Shown here one piece after another: positions 36,176 to 44,346 of a DNA stretch of 64,000 nt; within the stretch, counting starts at the first letter, position 1; every line of letters begins with the position of its first letter. The notes beneath the pieces are model-generated. The model did no database searches and had not been told where the DNA came from. It saw only the letters and a program-made list of their open reading frames with translations. Made by a program: the position numbers and the translations under genes. This DNA is from Gemmatimonadaceae bacterium (GTDB lineage Bacteria > Gemmatimonadota > Gemmatimonadetes > Gemmatimonadales > Gemmatimonadaceae), in assembly GCA_019752115.1 (NCBI GenBank), contig JAIEMN010000004.1:186001-250000 (forward strand), given 5' to 3'.

Positions 36176-37344
36176 CCCCGAATCCTAGCGGGGCGCGGCG
36201 CGAGCGGCACCGTGCCCGACCCGAGCACCAGCACGGCGCACGCCACCACCAGCACGCCCATCGCCACGCGCAGACTGAGCGCGTGCGCAAGACTGCCCAC
36301 GAGCGGTGGCCCCAGCAGGAATCCCACGTAGCCGATCGAGCTTGCGCTCGCGAGCGCGGCGGCGCGACTCACGCCGGGCACACGGGTCGTCGCGTTGTAG
36401 AGAATGGGCACCACGGTGGCGAGACCGGCGCCCACCAGCGCGAAGCCCACGAACGCCGCGCTCTGGTTCGCCGCGAGCAGCACGCCGATCATTGCCACCG
36501 ACGCCAGTACGGCACCAGCAATCAGCACCGTACGCTCGGCCACACGTGAGCGTACGGCATCACCGGCGAATCGCATCGCGGCAGTAGCCGCCGAAAAGGC
36601 GACATACGCGAGCGCCGCCCGATCGGCCGGAGCCCCGAGCGATTCGCGCACGTAGAGCACGCTCCAGTTGTACATCACGCCCTCGGCGAGCATGCCCGCA
36701 AGAATGAGCAGGCCGATCATGAGCAGGACGCCGCGCGGCCACGCGAAGTGGGCACCGTCGTCGGCGGGGTGCGCCGGGAGCATGCCGCGCGACGCGCCCA
36801 CAAGCAGCGCCGCCAGCACGAGTGCCAGCCCGAGCAGTTGCGCCACCGGTGCCGCCTCGAGGCGAAAGAGCAGCGCGATGATGGCCGATCCGATCATCGC
36901 GCCCACGCTGAACATGGCGTGAAAGCCGCTCATGATGGCGCGGCCGCCCAGCTGCTCGAGCATGGTGCCTTCGGCATTGATGGCAATGTCGAAGAGATTT
37001 TCGCCGGCGCCGAGCAGCATCATGACCGGCAGCAGCGCCCACACCGACGGCATGCGCAGGAGCGCGGCGATGGCCACACAGAACGCGAGCCCTCCCACGA
37101 CGCTGGCCCGCCGCGCCCCGAGGTGCCCGATGAGGCGCCCGGCGGCCACCAGCATGGTGAGCGAGCCGAGCGTCGCACAGAGCATCGTGCCGGCCAGTGC
37201 GCGCGCATCGAGGGCGTAGACCTGCGCGATGGAGGGGACGTGCGCGCCGTAGGCGCCCGCCACCAATCCCAAATTGAGGAACTGCACCCGTGTGGACCAC
37301 GCCGCGCGGCGCTGGGCATCAGACGTGGTCGTGACTTCGGCCAT
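36172..37344 (-). CDS. MFS transporter (exporter-like)
   Basis: This 390-residue protein has about 12 membrane spans with the MFS loop segment GRLIGHLGARRASVVGG between spans 2 and 3 and a GAGENLFDIAINAEG stretch in span 4. It resembles MFS proteins related to FucP/YbjJ-type exporters. The start at 37344 is chosen because an upstream in-frame ATG at 37437 adds a soluble extension. The PP-loop gene follows with ATGA overlap, which suggests that the two act on one pathway. The substrate is unknown. Confidence 0.85.
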   Translation of the reverse strand: MAEVTTTSDAQRRAAWSTRVQFLNLGLVAGAYGAHVPSIAQVYALDARALAGTMLCATLGSLTMLVAAGRLIGHLGARRASVVGGLAFCVAIAALLRMPSVWALLPVMMLLGAGENLFDIAINAEGTMLEQLGGRAIMSGFHAMFSVGAMIGSAIIALLFRLEAAPVAQLLGLALVLAALLVGASRGMLPAHPADDGAHFAWPRGVLLMIGLLILAGMLAEGVMYNWSVLYVRESLGAPADRAALAYVAFSAATAAMRFAGDAVRSRVAERTVLIAGAVLASVAMIGVLLAANQSAAFVGFALVGAGLATVVPILYNATTRVPGVSRAAALASASSIGYVGFLLGPPLVGSLAHALSLRVAMGVLVVACAVLVLGSGTVPLAPRPARIRG

Positions 37345-37446
37345 AGGCCAACGCTCTCGTGCCGCACCACGTGGGTCAACTGGTGTGCACCGCACGTCGC
37401 GTTGTAACCGCTTACACCGCGCCGGATCGTACAACAAATTCCGCCC

Positions 37447-38451
37447 ATGCTGCTCATTCCTCGCTTCGCCTGGCTCGCCGGACTGGCCGCGGTACTGTCA
37501 CTGGTGCCCCAGCCCGCCGGATTTGCGCCGGGGCGCCGCGTGCTGCTCGATGCCCACAATGCGTATCCCGAGCGCGGCCAGTACGCCGATCGTATCGACC
37601 GCGCGCTGCGCACGGGGCTCCCGCTCGCCATCGAGCAGGATCTGTACTGGTCCACCAGTGGCGCGGTGCCGCAGGTCGTCGTGGCGCATGACGACGACGC
37701 GCTCGACGGGGCTCCCACCTTCGCGGCCCACTTCTTTGCGCGGGTGGCCCCGATCATGGCAGCGGCACTCCGCGAGAATCGGCGAGACACGTGGCCGCTG
37801 CTCGTGCTCAATCTCGACTTCAAGGATAACCAGCCGGCCATCCTCGATGCCGTGTGGGAGCAGCTGCGCGCGCATGAGGCGTGGCTCACCACCGCGCCGC
37901 GCAGCGCCGATCCGTCGTACGTGGCGCCGCTGCGCGTGGGGCCAATGCTCGTGCTCTGCGGATCGGATACCGCGCAGCGTCGCCGCTTTCACGACGACAT
38001 CGCGCCTGGAGAAGCACTCCTCGCCTTCGGGGCCATGGCGCCAGCTAAGGTTGACGGGCTGACGCGCGGCGCGCGGCTGCATCAGGCCGTGGTCATGGAT
38101 GCCGCCGCGCATATCCCGCGCGGGGCCGACAACTTTGCGCGCTGGGTGAACTTCCCCTGGAGTGTGATTGAAGAGGGCGGTCAGGCGCAGGCGGGGGCAT
38201 GGACGGCGGCGGACAGCGCGCGCCTGACCAGCTTCGTGCAACGCGCGCACACGCAGGGCTACTGGATTCGGTTCTACACGCTGGATGGCTTTACCGCGGC
38301 CGACGATCGCGGGTGGACGGCGAGCTACAATTTTGGATCGCTCACGTCGGCCCAGACACGCTGGCGGGCTGCGCGCCGCGCCGGTGTGGATTTCATCGCG
38401 ACCGATCATTACGAGGCGTTTGCGGACGCGCGCTCCGCCGATCGCCGCTGA
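37447..38451 (+). CDS. Secreted PLC-like phosphodiesterase-fold protein
   Basis: This 334-residue exported protein (signal peptide of about 25 residues) has PLC/GDPD-type TIM-barrel signatures. These include LLDAHNAYPERGQYADRID, LAIEQDLYWSTSG (Glu-Gln-Asp), and a repeated His-Asp pair (VVAHDDDA), with C-terminal VDFIATDHYEAF. It could cleave glycerophosphodiesters or related phosphodiesters, but the calcium site residues were not traced fully. It is divergent from the MFS gene and convergent with the Nramp-like gene. Confidence 0.75.
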   Translation: MLLIPRFAWLAGLAAVLSLVPQPAGFAPGRRVLLDAHNAYPERGQYADRIDRALRTGLPLAIEQDLYWSTSGAVPQVVVAHDDDALDGAPTFAAHFFARVAPIMAAALRENRRDTWPLLVLNLDFKDNQPAILDAVWEQLRAHEAWLTTAPRSADPSYVAPLRVGPMLVLCGSDTAQRRRFHDDIAPGEALLAFGAMAPAKVDGLTRGARLHQAVVMDAAAHIPRGADNFARWVNFPWSVIEEGGQAQAGAWTAADSARLTSFVQRAHTQGYWIRFYTLDGFTAADDRGWTASYNFGSLTSAQTRWRAARRAGVDFIATDHYEAFADARSADRR

Positions 38452-38457
38452 CGCCCG

Positions 38458-39744
38458 TCATCCCCAGGCCAACATCGCGGCGACACACGCCAGCACGAGC
38501 GCGACACCGAGCCAGCCGCGCTGTGCGGTCCCGCGACTGAGCCGCGCGTCGCCCATGCGGGTGGCATCGCGGCCGAGCACCAGCAGCAGCACCAGATGCA
38601 GCGGCAGCAGCACCGCGTTCACGACCTGACTGCCCACGATCAGCGGAATGAGCGGCAGCCCCGGAATCGCCACGACCACCACGGCGACGATGGTGAGCAC
38701 GACGAACGCGGCGTAAAACCACTGAAAGTGATGTGCATCGAGACTGAGCGACGCGGGGCGCGCCGCCGCTTCGGCGATGCTGTACGACGTGGCCAGCGGC
38801 ACGATGGCGGCCGCGAGGAGCGACGCCCCCAGCAGCCCCACGCCAAAGAGCGCCGTCGCGCCCCGTCCGGCGAGTGGCCGCAGCGCGGCCGCCGCATCAC
38901 CGGCACTGTCGATGTGGACGCCGGCCTTGTGCAGCGTGGCCGCGCAGGCAATCGCGACAGCGAGTCCGATGATGCCGGTGAGGAGCGACCCGATCAGCAC
39001 ATCCCAGCGCTCGAGCGGGATATCCTTGGTCGTGAGCCGCTTGTCCACGACGTACGATTGAATGAACGCGAGCCCCCACGGCGCGAGCGTGGTCCCCAGC
39101 GTCGCCGACACGATGAGCCATCCGCTTCGCGAGGTGGGCAGCAGCGGCACGAGCGTCCCGCGCGTCACCGCCGACCAGTCGGGCGCGGCGAGCACGCCAT
39201 CGATCACGTAGAGCACGAGTGTCCCCGAGAGCAGTAGCAGCACGTGCTCCACGCGATGAAACGAGCCGAACACCACCACACCGGCGATGAGCAGACCGGC
39301 CAGCGGGGCACTCACCCACGGCGGAATGCCAATGAGCGATCCGGCGGCAGCCACGCCGGCGTACTCGGCGCAAATCGTCCCGAGGTTGGCGAGCAGGAGC
39401 CCGATCAGCGCCGCATAGCCGGCACCGATGCCCCACCGTTCGCGCACCAGCGTGACCAGCCCTTTGCCGGTCGCCGCGCCGAGCCGCACGGCGATGAGTT
39501 GAAACTGAATCAGCAGGACGACCGAGGCGGGAATGACCCACAGCAGTCGATAGCCATGATCGGTGCCGAGCACCGAGTAGGTCGTCAGTCCAGCCGGATC
39601 GTCGTCGGAGAGCCCCGCGAGCAGCCCCGGCCCCAGCACGGCCAGAAACGTCGCCAGCGCCGAGGCACGAGCAGCCCGCACCTTCTCCAGTCGAACGGAA
39701 ACGGGGCGACGGTGACGCGGGATTGGCGATGCGGATCGGGGCAT
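38458..39744 (-). CDS. Nramp-related divalent metal transporter
   Basis: This 428-residue protein has about 11 membrane spans of the Nramp/LeuT fold. The span-1 metal motif, normally DPGN, reads DDDPAGLTTYS. The span-6 motif, normally MPH, reads TTLAPWGLAFIQS. The protein therefore belongs to the Nramp-related group with altered ion selectivity (Mg or Al relatives are known). Other segments fit the family (GLLLANLGTICAEYAG). The start at 39744 is chosen over 39804, which would add a soluble tail. It ends close to the convergent PLC-like gene with a 6-bp gap. Confidence 0.85.
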   Translation of the reverse strand: MPRSASPIPRHRRPVSVRLEKVRAARASALATFLAVLGPGLLAGLSDDDPAGLTTYSVLGTDHGYRLLWVIPASVVLLIQFQLIAVRLGAATGKGLVTLVRERWGIGAGYAALIGLLLANLGTICAEYAGVAAAGSLIGIPPWVSAPLAGLLIAGVVVFGSFHRVEHVLLLLSGTLVLYVIDGVLAAPDWSAVTRGTLVPLLPTSRSGWLIVSATLGTTLAPWGLAFIQSYVVDKRLTTKDIPLERWDVLIGSLLTGIIGLAVAIACAATLHKAGVHIDSAGDAAAALRPLAGRGATALFGVGLLGASLLAAAIVPLATSYSIAEAAARPASLSLDAHHFQWFYAAFVVLTIVAVVVVAIPGLPLIPLIVGSQVVNAVLLPLHLVLLLVLGRDATRMGDARLSRGTAQRGWLGVALVLACVAAMLAWG

Positions 39745-40000
39745 GATCGCAATATGGGCCCGAACACACACCCCTGTCGGCGGCGGCGGCGCCATGCCGG
39801 TCACGGTCGAGGCAGGCGAGCGTGCAGCTGAGGTCGACGTCCGGCGCGATTGCGCACCTGAAGATGTGCAATGCAGCCTCGGTTTTTTCGCGCGACGTCA
39901 GGGAGTCCCTGATCAAGTGCCGCACGCCGACCGCCGATACCGTACAGATGCCTCTGGTGCGCGACGCGGTGCGCCGGTTCTCCCGCTATCCCTCCCGCAG

Positions 40001-40528
40001 ATGCTCACCCATACGCGCGCCGTACCCACCGGCCAGGAACGTTTCTTCGACACCGAAGAGATCATCGTGTCGAAGACCGACTGCACGGGCAAGATCCTGT
40101 ACGCCAACGACGTCTTCCTGCGTGTCTCCGGATACGACGAAGCCGAACTCCTTGGTGCGCCGCACAGCATCATCCGCCATCCGGATATGCCGCGGGCGGT
40201 CTTCAAGCTGCTCTGGGATACCGTGGAATCCGGCCACGAGATCTTTGCCTACGTCAACAACATGGCGCGCTCAGGCGATTACTACTGGGTGCTGGCGCAT
40301 GTGACGCCGTCGTTCGACCGGGATGGTCGCATCGTCGGCTATCACTCGAATCGCCGCTGCCCCGATCGCTCGGCCATTGCCAAGGTCGCGCCGCTCTACG
40401 ACCAGCTGCGCGACATCGAGCGGTCGTTCCCCGATCGGAAGGATGGACTCGTCGCCTCGGTGGCGCGTCTGGAAGGGATACTGGCGTCCGCCGGTGTCTC
40501 CTATCACGAGTGGGTGTGGTCTCTCTGA
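40001..40528 (+). CDS. Aer-like PAS-domain protein
   Basis: This 175-residue soluble protein is mainly one PAS domain of the Aer type. The landmarks are IIVSKTDCTGKILYANDVFL, VSGYDEAELLGAPHSIIRHP and DMPRAVFKLLWDTVESG, followed by GDYYWVLAHVTP. In Aer the domain binds FAD to sense redox state. It has no membrane span and no signalling domain of its own. The methyl-accepting protein encoded 12 bp downstream probably supplies that output. The start at 40001 is the first ATG giving a compact PAS protein. Confidence 0.88.
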   Translation: MLTHTRAVPTGQERFFDTEEIIVSKTDCTGKILYANDVFLRVSGYDEAELLGAPHSIIRHPDMPRAVFKLLWDTVESGHEIFAYVNNMARSGDYYWVLAHVTPSFDRDGRIVGYHSNRRCPDRSAIAKVAPLYDQLRDIERSFPDRKDGLVASVARLEGILASAGVSYHEWVWSL

Positions 40529-40539
40529 GGAATGACGCC

Positions 40540-41814
40540 ATGCGCCTAGCCACGCCCCCGCGAACGGTTGATGCCTCCCCTGAACTCAGCGCGCTGCGCA
40601 CCGAGCGTGATGCCCTGCGCACCGAGCGTGACGCGCTGCATGCCGAGCTCGAATCCCTCCGGCAGGGCATCGGCGTCGTCATCGCCGTCTGTGAGCAGAC
40701 GGCCAATGGCGATCTCGAGCCTCGCGTCCTCGGCATTCCGCGCGAGAGCGCCCTCGGGCCGCTCGCACGAGCCGTGAATCACCTGCTGGACCTCACGGAT
40801 GCCTTCGTGCGGGAGTCACGTGCATCGCTGCAGCATGCCAGTCAGGAGCTGTACTGGCGGCGCGTGCTCGAACGCGGCTTGCCCGGGAGCTATCGAAACG
40901 CCGCGCGCCTGATCAATGGCGCGACCGAGCAGATGGCGGCCAAGACGCAGCAATTACGTGATGCCCGAACGCATCGCTTGCGCCTGGCTGACGATTTCGA
41001 AGCCGCCATCAAGGGTGTGGCCGACAGTGTTGCTGCGGCGGCCACCGAAGCTAGTGCCACGGCCGCGACGCTCACCAACACCGCGAACCACACCACCGAT
41101 CGTTCCACCATGGTGGCCGCGGCCGCCGAGGAAACGAGCCGGAGTATGGAAGTGGTGTCGGCGGCGTCCGAGGAGATCTCGATCACGGTGAATCAGATTT
41201 CCCAGCAGTCGCACGACAGCCGCACCATTGCCGAACAGACGGTGCAGGCGGCGAGCACGGCGCGCGAAGTGATGCACGGACTCTCCACGGCGTCGGAGCA
41301 GATCTCCCGCGTGGTGAAGCTGATCACGGAGATTGCGAGTCAGACACGACTGCTGGCGCTCAATGCCAACATCGAGGCCGCGCGCGCGGGAGAACTCGGG
41401 CGAGGTTTTGCCGTGGTCGCGAGCGAGGTGAAGACGCTGGCCACGCGGACCCGTGATGCGACGGGCGAGATCGAACAGCGCGTCAACGATATTCAAAGTG
41501 CCACGCGGAACGCCGTGGCGAGTATTGAAGGAATCGCCGAGGCGATTATGCGCGTCCGCGATACGTCAGCGGCGGTGAACGAGTCGGTGCAGCATCAGCG
41601 CGTCGCCACCGAAGAGATCACCCGCAATATTCACGAGGCCGCCGTGGGCACGCGCGAGGTCACGGTGAGCATTACCGCCGTCTCGCAGAGCGCCACCGAC
41701 ACCAGCCTCGCCGCGGGCGATCTGGCGAGCGCGTCGGGCGAGCTGTCGCACATGGCGGAAGTGCTGCAGCTCGAGGTCGTGAAGTTCCTGACCGCCGTGC
41801 GCAGCGATCAGTAG
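40540..41814 (+). CDS. Soluble methyl-accepting signalling protein paired with the PAS protein
   Basis: This 424-residue cytoplasmic protein begins with heptad repeats (LRTERDALRTERDALHAELE) that form a coiled coil. It continues through a linker and ends in a methyl-accepting signalling domain with the tip ITEIASQTRLLALNANIEAA. There are no membrane spans. AGGA lies 8 bases before the ATG, deciding this start over a GTG at 40510. The PAS gene stop is 11 bp upstream, so both form an operon that splits an Aer-like receptor into sensor and transducer. The repeated TERDALR unit hints at internal duplication. Confidence 0.92.
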   Translation: MRLATPPRTVDASPELSALRTERDALRTERDALHAELESLRQGIGVVIAVCEQTANGDLEPRVLGIPRESALGPLARAVNHLLDLTDAFVRESRASLQHASQELYWRRVLERGLPGSYRNAARLINGATEQMAAKTQQLRDARTHRLRLADDFEAAIKGVADSVAAAATEASATAATLTNTANHTTDRSTMVAAAAEETSRSMEVVSAASEEISITVNQISQQSHDSRTIAEQTVQAASTAREVMHGLSTASEQISRVVKLITEIASQTRLLALNANIEAARAGELGRGFAVVASEVKTLATRTRDATGEIEQRVNDIQSATRNAVASIEGIAEAIMRVRDTSAAVNESVQHQRVATEEITRNIHEAAVGTREVTVSITAVSQSATDTSLAAGDLASASGELSHMAEVLQLEVVKFLTAVRSDQ

Positions 41815-41824
41815 CGCACGGTGG

Positions 41825-42733
41825 TCAGGCGGGAAAGATCCCCGTGGACAGATAGCGGTCGCCACGATCGCAGACGACGAAAACGATCGTGGCCTCGCTG
41901 AGCATCTGTGCAATGCGCAGCGCGATCACGCACGCACCGGCTGCACTGGGGCCGCAGAAGATGCCTTCTTCGGCGGCCAGCCGTCGCGCCATGTCCTCGG
42001 CGTCGGTCTGTGACACCAGTTCGATGCGATCGACACGCGCCGGATCGTAGATGCGAGGCTGGTAGGCCTCGCTCCATTTGCGGATACCGGCGATCTGCGA
42101 GCCTTCGCTGGGCTGCGCGCCCACGATGACGATGTCCGGGTTCTGCTCGCGCAGGTAGCGCGCCGTACCCATGATCGTGCCGGTGGTCCCCATGGCGCTC
42201 ACGAAGTGCGTGATGCGGCCGTCCGTATCGCGCCAGATTTCGGGGCCAGTGGTTTCGTAGTGCGCGCGTGGATTATCGGGGTTGGCGAACTGGTCGAGTA
42301 CGCGCCCTTCGCCGCGAGCCTCCATCTGCTGCGCCACATCGCGGGCGTACTCCATGCCCCCCGCGCTCGCCGGCGTGAGGATGAGCTCCGCGCCGTACGC
42401 GCGCATGGAGGCCCGTCGCTCGGCGCTCAGGTTGTCGGGCATGATGAGCGTCATGCGATAGCCCGTCATGGCCGCGATCATCGCCATCGCGATCCCGGTG
42501 TTGCCACTCGTGGCCTCGATGAGCCGGTCACCTGGGCGGATCTCCCCGCGCTCCTCGGCGCGACGAATCATGCTCAGCACCGGGCGATCCTTCACCGAGC
42601 CGCCGGGGTTGTTGCCTTCGAGCTTGCCGAGGATCGTGACGCCCCGGGCCTCGAGCGCGGCGCCGGGTAGGCGCTGCAGCCGCACGAGCGGCGTGTTGCC
42701 GATGGTCTGGTCGATGGTGTGGAAGCGATCCAT
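41825..42733 (-). CDS. cysM: Cysteine synthase B (O-acetylserine sulfhydrylase)
   Basis: CysM makes cysteine from O-acetylserine and sulfide, or S-sulfocysteine from thiosulfate. The 302-residue protein has the PLP-lysine motif GSVKDRP, the substrate-binding ATSGNTGIAMAMIAA, NLSAERRASMRAYGAEL, and the phosphate-loop segment MGTTGTIMGT. The SAERRASMRAYGAEL stretch is nearer to CysM than to CysK. It lies 3 bp after the second half-YeeE gene, so thiosulfate uptake and use are encoded together. Confidence 0.92.
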   Translation of the reverse strand: MDRFHTIDQTIGNTPLVRLQRLPGAALEARGVTILGKLEGNNPGGSVKDRPVLSMIRRAEERGEIRPGDRLIEATSGNTGIAMAMIAAMTGYRMTLIMPDNLSAERRASMRAYGAELILTPASAGGMEYARDVAQQMEARGEGRVLDQFANPDNPRAHYETTGPEIWRDTDGRITHFVSAMGTTGTIMGTARYLREQNPDIVIVGAQPSEGSQIAGIRKWSEAYQPRIYDPARVDRIELVSQTDAEDMARRLAAEEGIFCGPSAAGACVIALRIAQMLSEATIVFVVCDRGDRYLSTGIFPA

Positions 42734-42736
42734 GGC

Positions 42737-43210
42737 TCAGCGAGAAGCGGAACGTTGCGTGGCGCCGTGCACGAAGGCACCCACCGCGATACCGGCGATG
42801 GCGTACGCCAGTTCCCAGCTGCCGGCGCCAAGGCCGGCGATGCTGGGACCGGGGCAGACGCCACAGAGCCCCCAGCCAATGCCGAAGATCGCCGCCCCCA
42901 CGATGGTATCCCGATCCATCACGCTCTCGTGCCTGCCGAATGCGCCGCCGAAGAGCGGCTGGGTCATGAGTCGCGGGGCGAATTGATAGGCCACGAGCGT
43001 GACCGACAGGGCGCCGCCCATGACGAGCAGCAGGCCGAAGTCGGTGAGCTGCAGGAAACTCAGCACCACGCCCGGCTGGATCATGGTGGACCACGCGAGC
43101 CCAAAGCCAAAGAGCGCGCCGGCCGCGAGCGCCGCACCGAGCTGGGTGAGCGAGCGCACGGGGACCCGCGACGTGGTGGTTTCGGCCGGCAGTACGGTCG
43201 CGGGGGTCAT
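42737..43210 (-). CDS. YeeE/YedE-family half-transporter (C-terminal half; DUF6691-like)
   Basis: This 157-residue membrane protein carries four to five spans and the family motif WGLCGVCPGPSIAG, whose two Cys correspond to part of the thiosulfate path in TsuA/YeeE. Full-length YeeE has both halves in one polypeptide. Here the partner half is encoded immediately upstream, and the two genes overlap by ATGA. The cysM gene follows 3 bp later. The role in thiosulfate uptake is inferred from the YeeE family and the operon. Confidence 0.85.
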   Translation of the reverse strand: MTPATVLPAETTTSRVPVRSLTQLGAALAAGALFGFGLAWSTMIQPGVVLSFLQLTDFGLLLVMGGALSVTLVAYQFAPRLMTQPLFGGAFGRHESVMDRDTIVGAAIFGIGWGLCGVCPGPSIAGLGAGSWELAYAIAGIAVGAFVHGATQRSASR

Positions 43211-43671
43211 GCGCCCACCCGGAGCATCAGCTGCGCGGTGAGGATGGCGGTAGCCATGAAGGTGAGGACCGCGGCGAGCGATGGCCGGCCGAGCGACGCC
43301 AGCCCGCAGATGCCGTGCCCCGACGTGCAACCGCGGCCCAGTCGCGCGCCGTACCCCACGAGCAGACCGCCCACGAAGAGCTGCAGCGGGGGCACCGTGA
43401 CCGCGACGCGCGTGGCCGGACCCACGGTACGCCACCACACGAAGGCGCCCACGATCAGCCCCACGGCATACGCCACCCGCCAGCGGCGGCTGTTCACCAG
43501 CCTGGGCTGCTGAAAGAACGGGCGGCGCGAGAACCACGACCACGTGGACGAATACACGGTACTCATGCCGCCCACGAGGCCCGTGAGCACAAAGAGCAAC
43601 GCGACGCCGGTCCCGATCAGCAGACCGCCGGCGAGATAGTGCTGCCAGCCGTGAGGAAAGAGTTGGGGCAT
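43207..43671 (-). CDS. YeeE/YedE-family half-transporter (N-terminal half)
   Basis: This 154-residue membrane protein carries four to five spans and the family motif GRGCTSGHGICGLASLGR, which holds the conserved Cys residues of the thiosulfate transporter YeeE/TsuA. It is first in a three-gene operon with the second half and cysM. The start at 43671 gives a compact N-terminus, and 43722 is an alternative. Two separate halves suggest a heterodimeric channel. Confidence 0.87.
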   Translation of the reverse strand: MPQLFPHGWQHYLAGGLLIGTGVALLFVLTGLVGGMSTVYSSTWSWFSRRPFFQQPRLVNSRRWRVAYAVGLIVGAFVWWRTVGPATRVAVTVPPLQLFVGGLLVGYGARLGRGCTSGHGICGLASLGRPSLAAVLTFMATAILTAQLMLRVGA

Positions 43672-43791
43672 GGAGGGAATCTGGTGGGGGCGTCCAGTGG
43701 TGGGGGCAACCTTTCGTCCCATTGCGTCGATTCGGCACCGTGTGCGTTGAAATGGTGAGACTCGCGCCCGGCGTCGGCGCTAGGGTAGCGC

Positions 43792-44346
43792 ATGGCACAC
43801 AATCCCCAACGTCTCCTCGTGGTCCAGCGCGCCGATGCGCTGGTCATTGAGGTCCATCGCCTGGCCAGCCGCCGTGCTCGGCAGCTGAGCCAGCTGTCGC
43901 CTGGCTTGCGAAACCAGCTGCTCCGCGCTGTCGTGTCGGTGAGTGCGAATCTGGGCGAGGCGTGCGGCCCCCACTCGCCGCAGAAGGCGGCCTCGCAGAT
44001 TGATATTGCGATCGGCTCGCTGAATGAGGTGGAGCGTATGCTCACCCTCATGCAGCAGCTAGGCGCACTCGGCGAGGACGCCGGCGAACGTATTCGGGAC
44101 ACGCAGCAGGTGCGGGCGTTGGCCTACGGCTTCCGGCGACGTGTCCTGGGCACCCTCCGCCCCCAAGATCCAGATCGGACATCCGACCTCAGCGCCCGAG
44201 ACCGACTTCGGAGGCCCGATGGCTTTCGAGTTCTGATGTCCGATGATCTGGGGCTACTTTTGTCGCATGCGCCGAATCCTGCCCCTCCTCCTTCTCGTGG
44301 CTGCACCGCTCGTGGCGCAGCCGCGGGCCTCCGTGCGTGTGCCTGA
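43792..44346 (+). CDS. Four-helix-bundle protein (23S rRNA IVS/Avd-like) with a repeat-derived C-terminal extension
   Basis: The first 120 or so residues match the four-helix-bundle family: [40 protein letters not shown] and [19 protein letters not shown]. The family includes proteins encoded in 23S rRNA intervening sequences and the Avd protein of diversity-generating retroelements. It binds nucleic acid and forms oligomers. Members usually end soon after the fourth helix. Here the frame runs on through a repeat fragment (44170-44256) and past the start of the M24 gene (44267), giving an 80-bp overlap and a 184-residue product. No reverse transcriptase, variable gene or rRNA is present. Confidence 0.85.
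   Translation: MAHNPQRLLVVQRADALVIEVHRLASRRARQLSQLSPGLRNQLLRAVVSVSANLGEACGPHSPQKAASQIDIAIGSLNEVERMLTLMQQLGALGEDAGERIRDTQQVRALAYGFRRRVLGTLRPQDPDRTSDLSARDRLRRPDGFRVLMSDDLGLLLSHAPNPAPPPSRGCTARGAAAGLRACA
44170..44256. repeat. Family-2 repeat fragment at the 3' end of the four-helix-bundle gene
   Basis: The segment GCCCGAGACCGACTTCGGAG continuing into GCCCGA matches the right-hand part of the 135-bp palindromes at 49398 and 51471 (CCGAGACCGAGTTCCGAGGC, then CCGA) with about two differences. The flanking parts form their own inverted repeat: CCAGATCGGACATC on the left and GATGTCCGATGATCTGG on the right. The fragment overlaps the end of the four-helix-bundle reading frame and lies just upstream of the M24 gene. 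Confidence 0.8.

Noticed and set aside
43792-44346. Possible diversity-generating retroelement
   Set aside because: The four-helix-bundle protein is Avd-like, but no reverse transcriptase, template repeat or variable repeat was found in the window.
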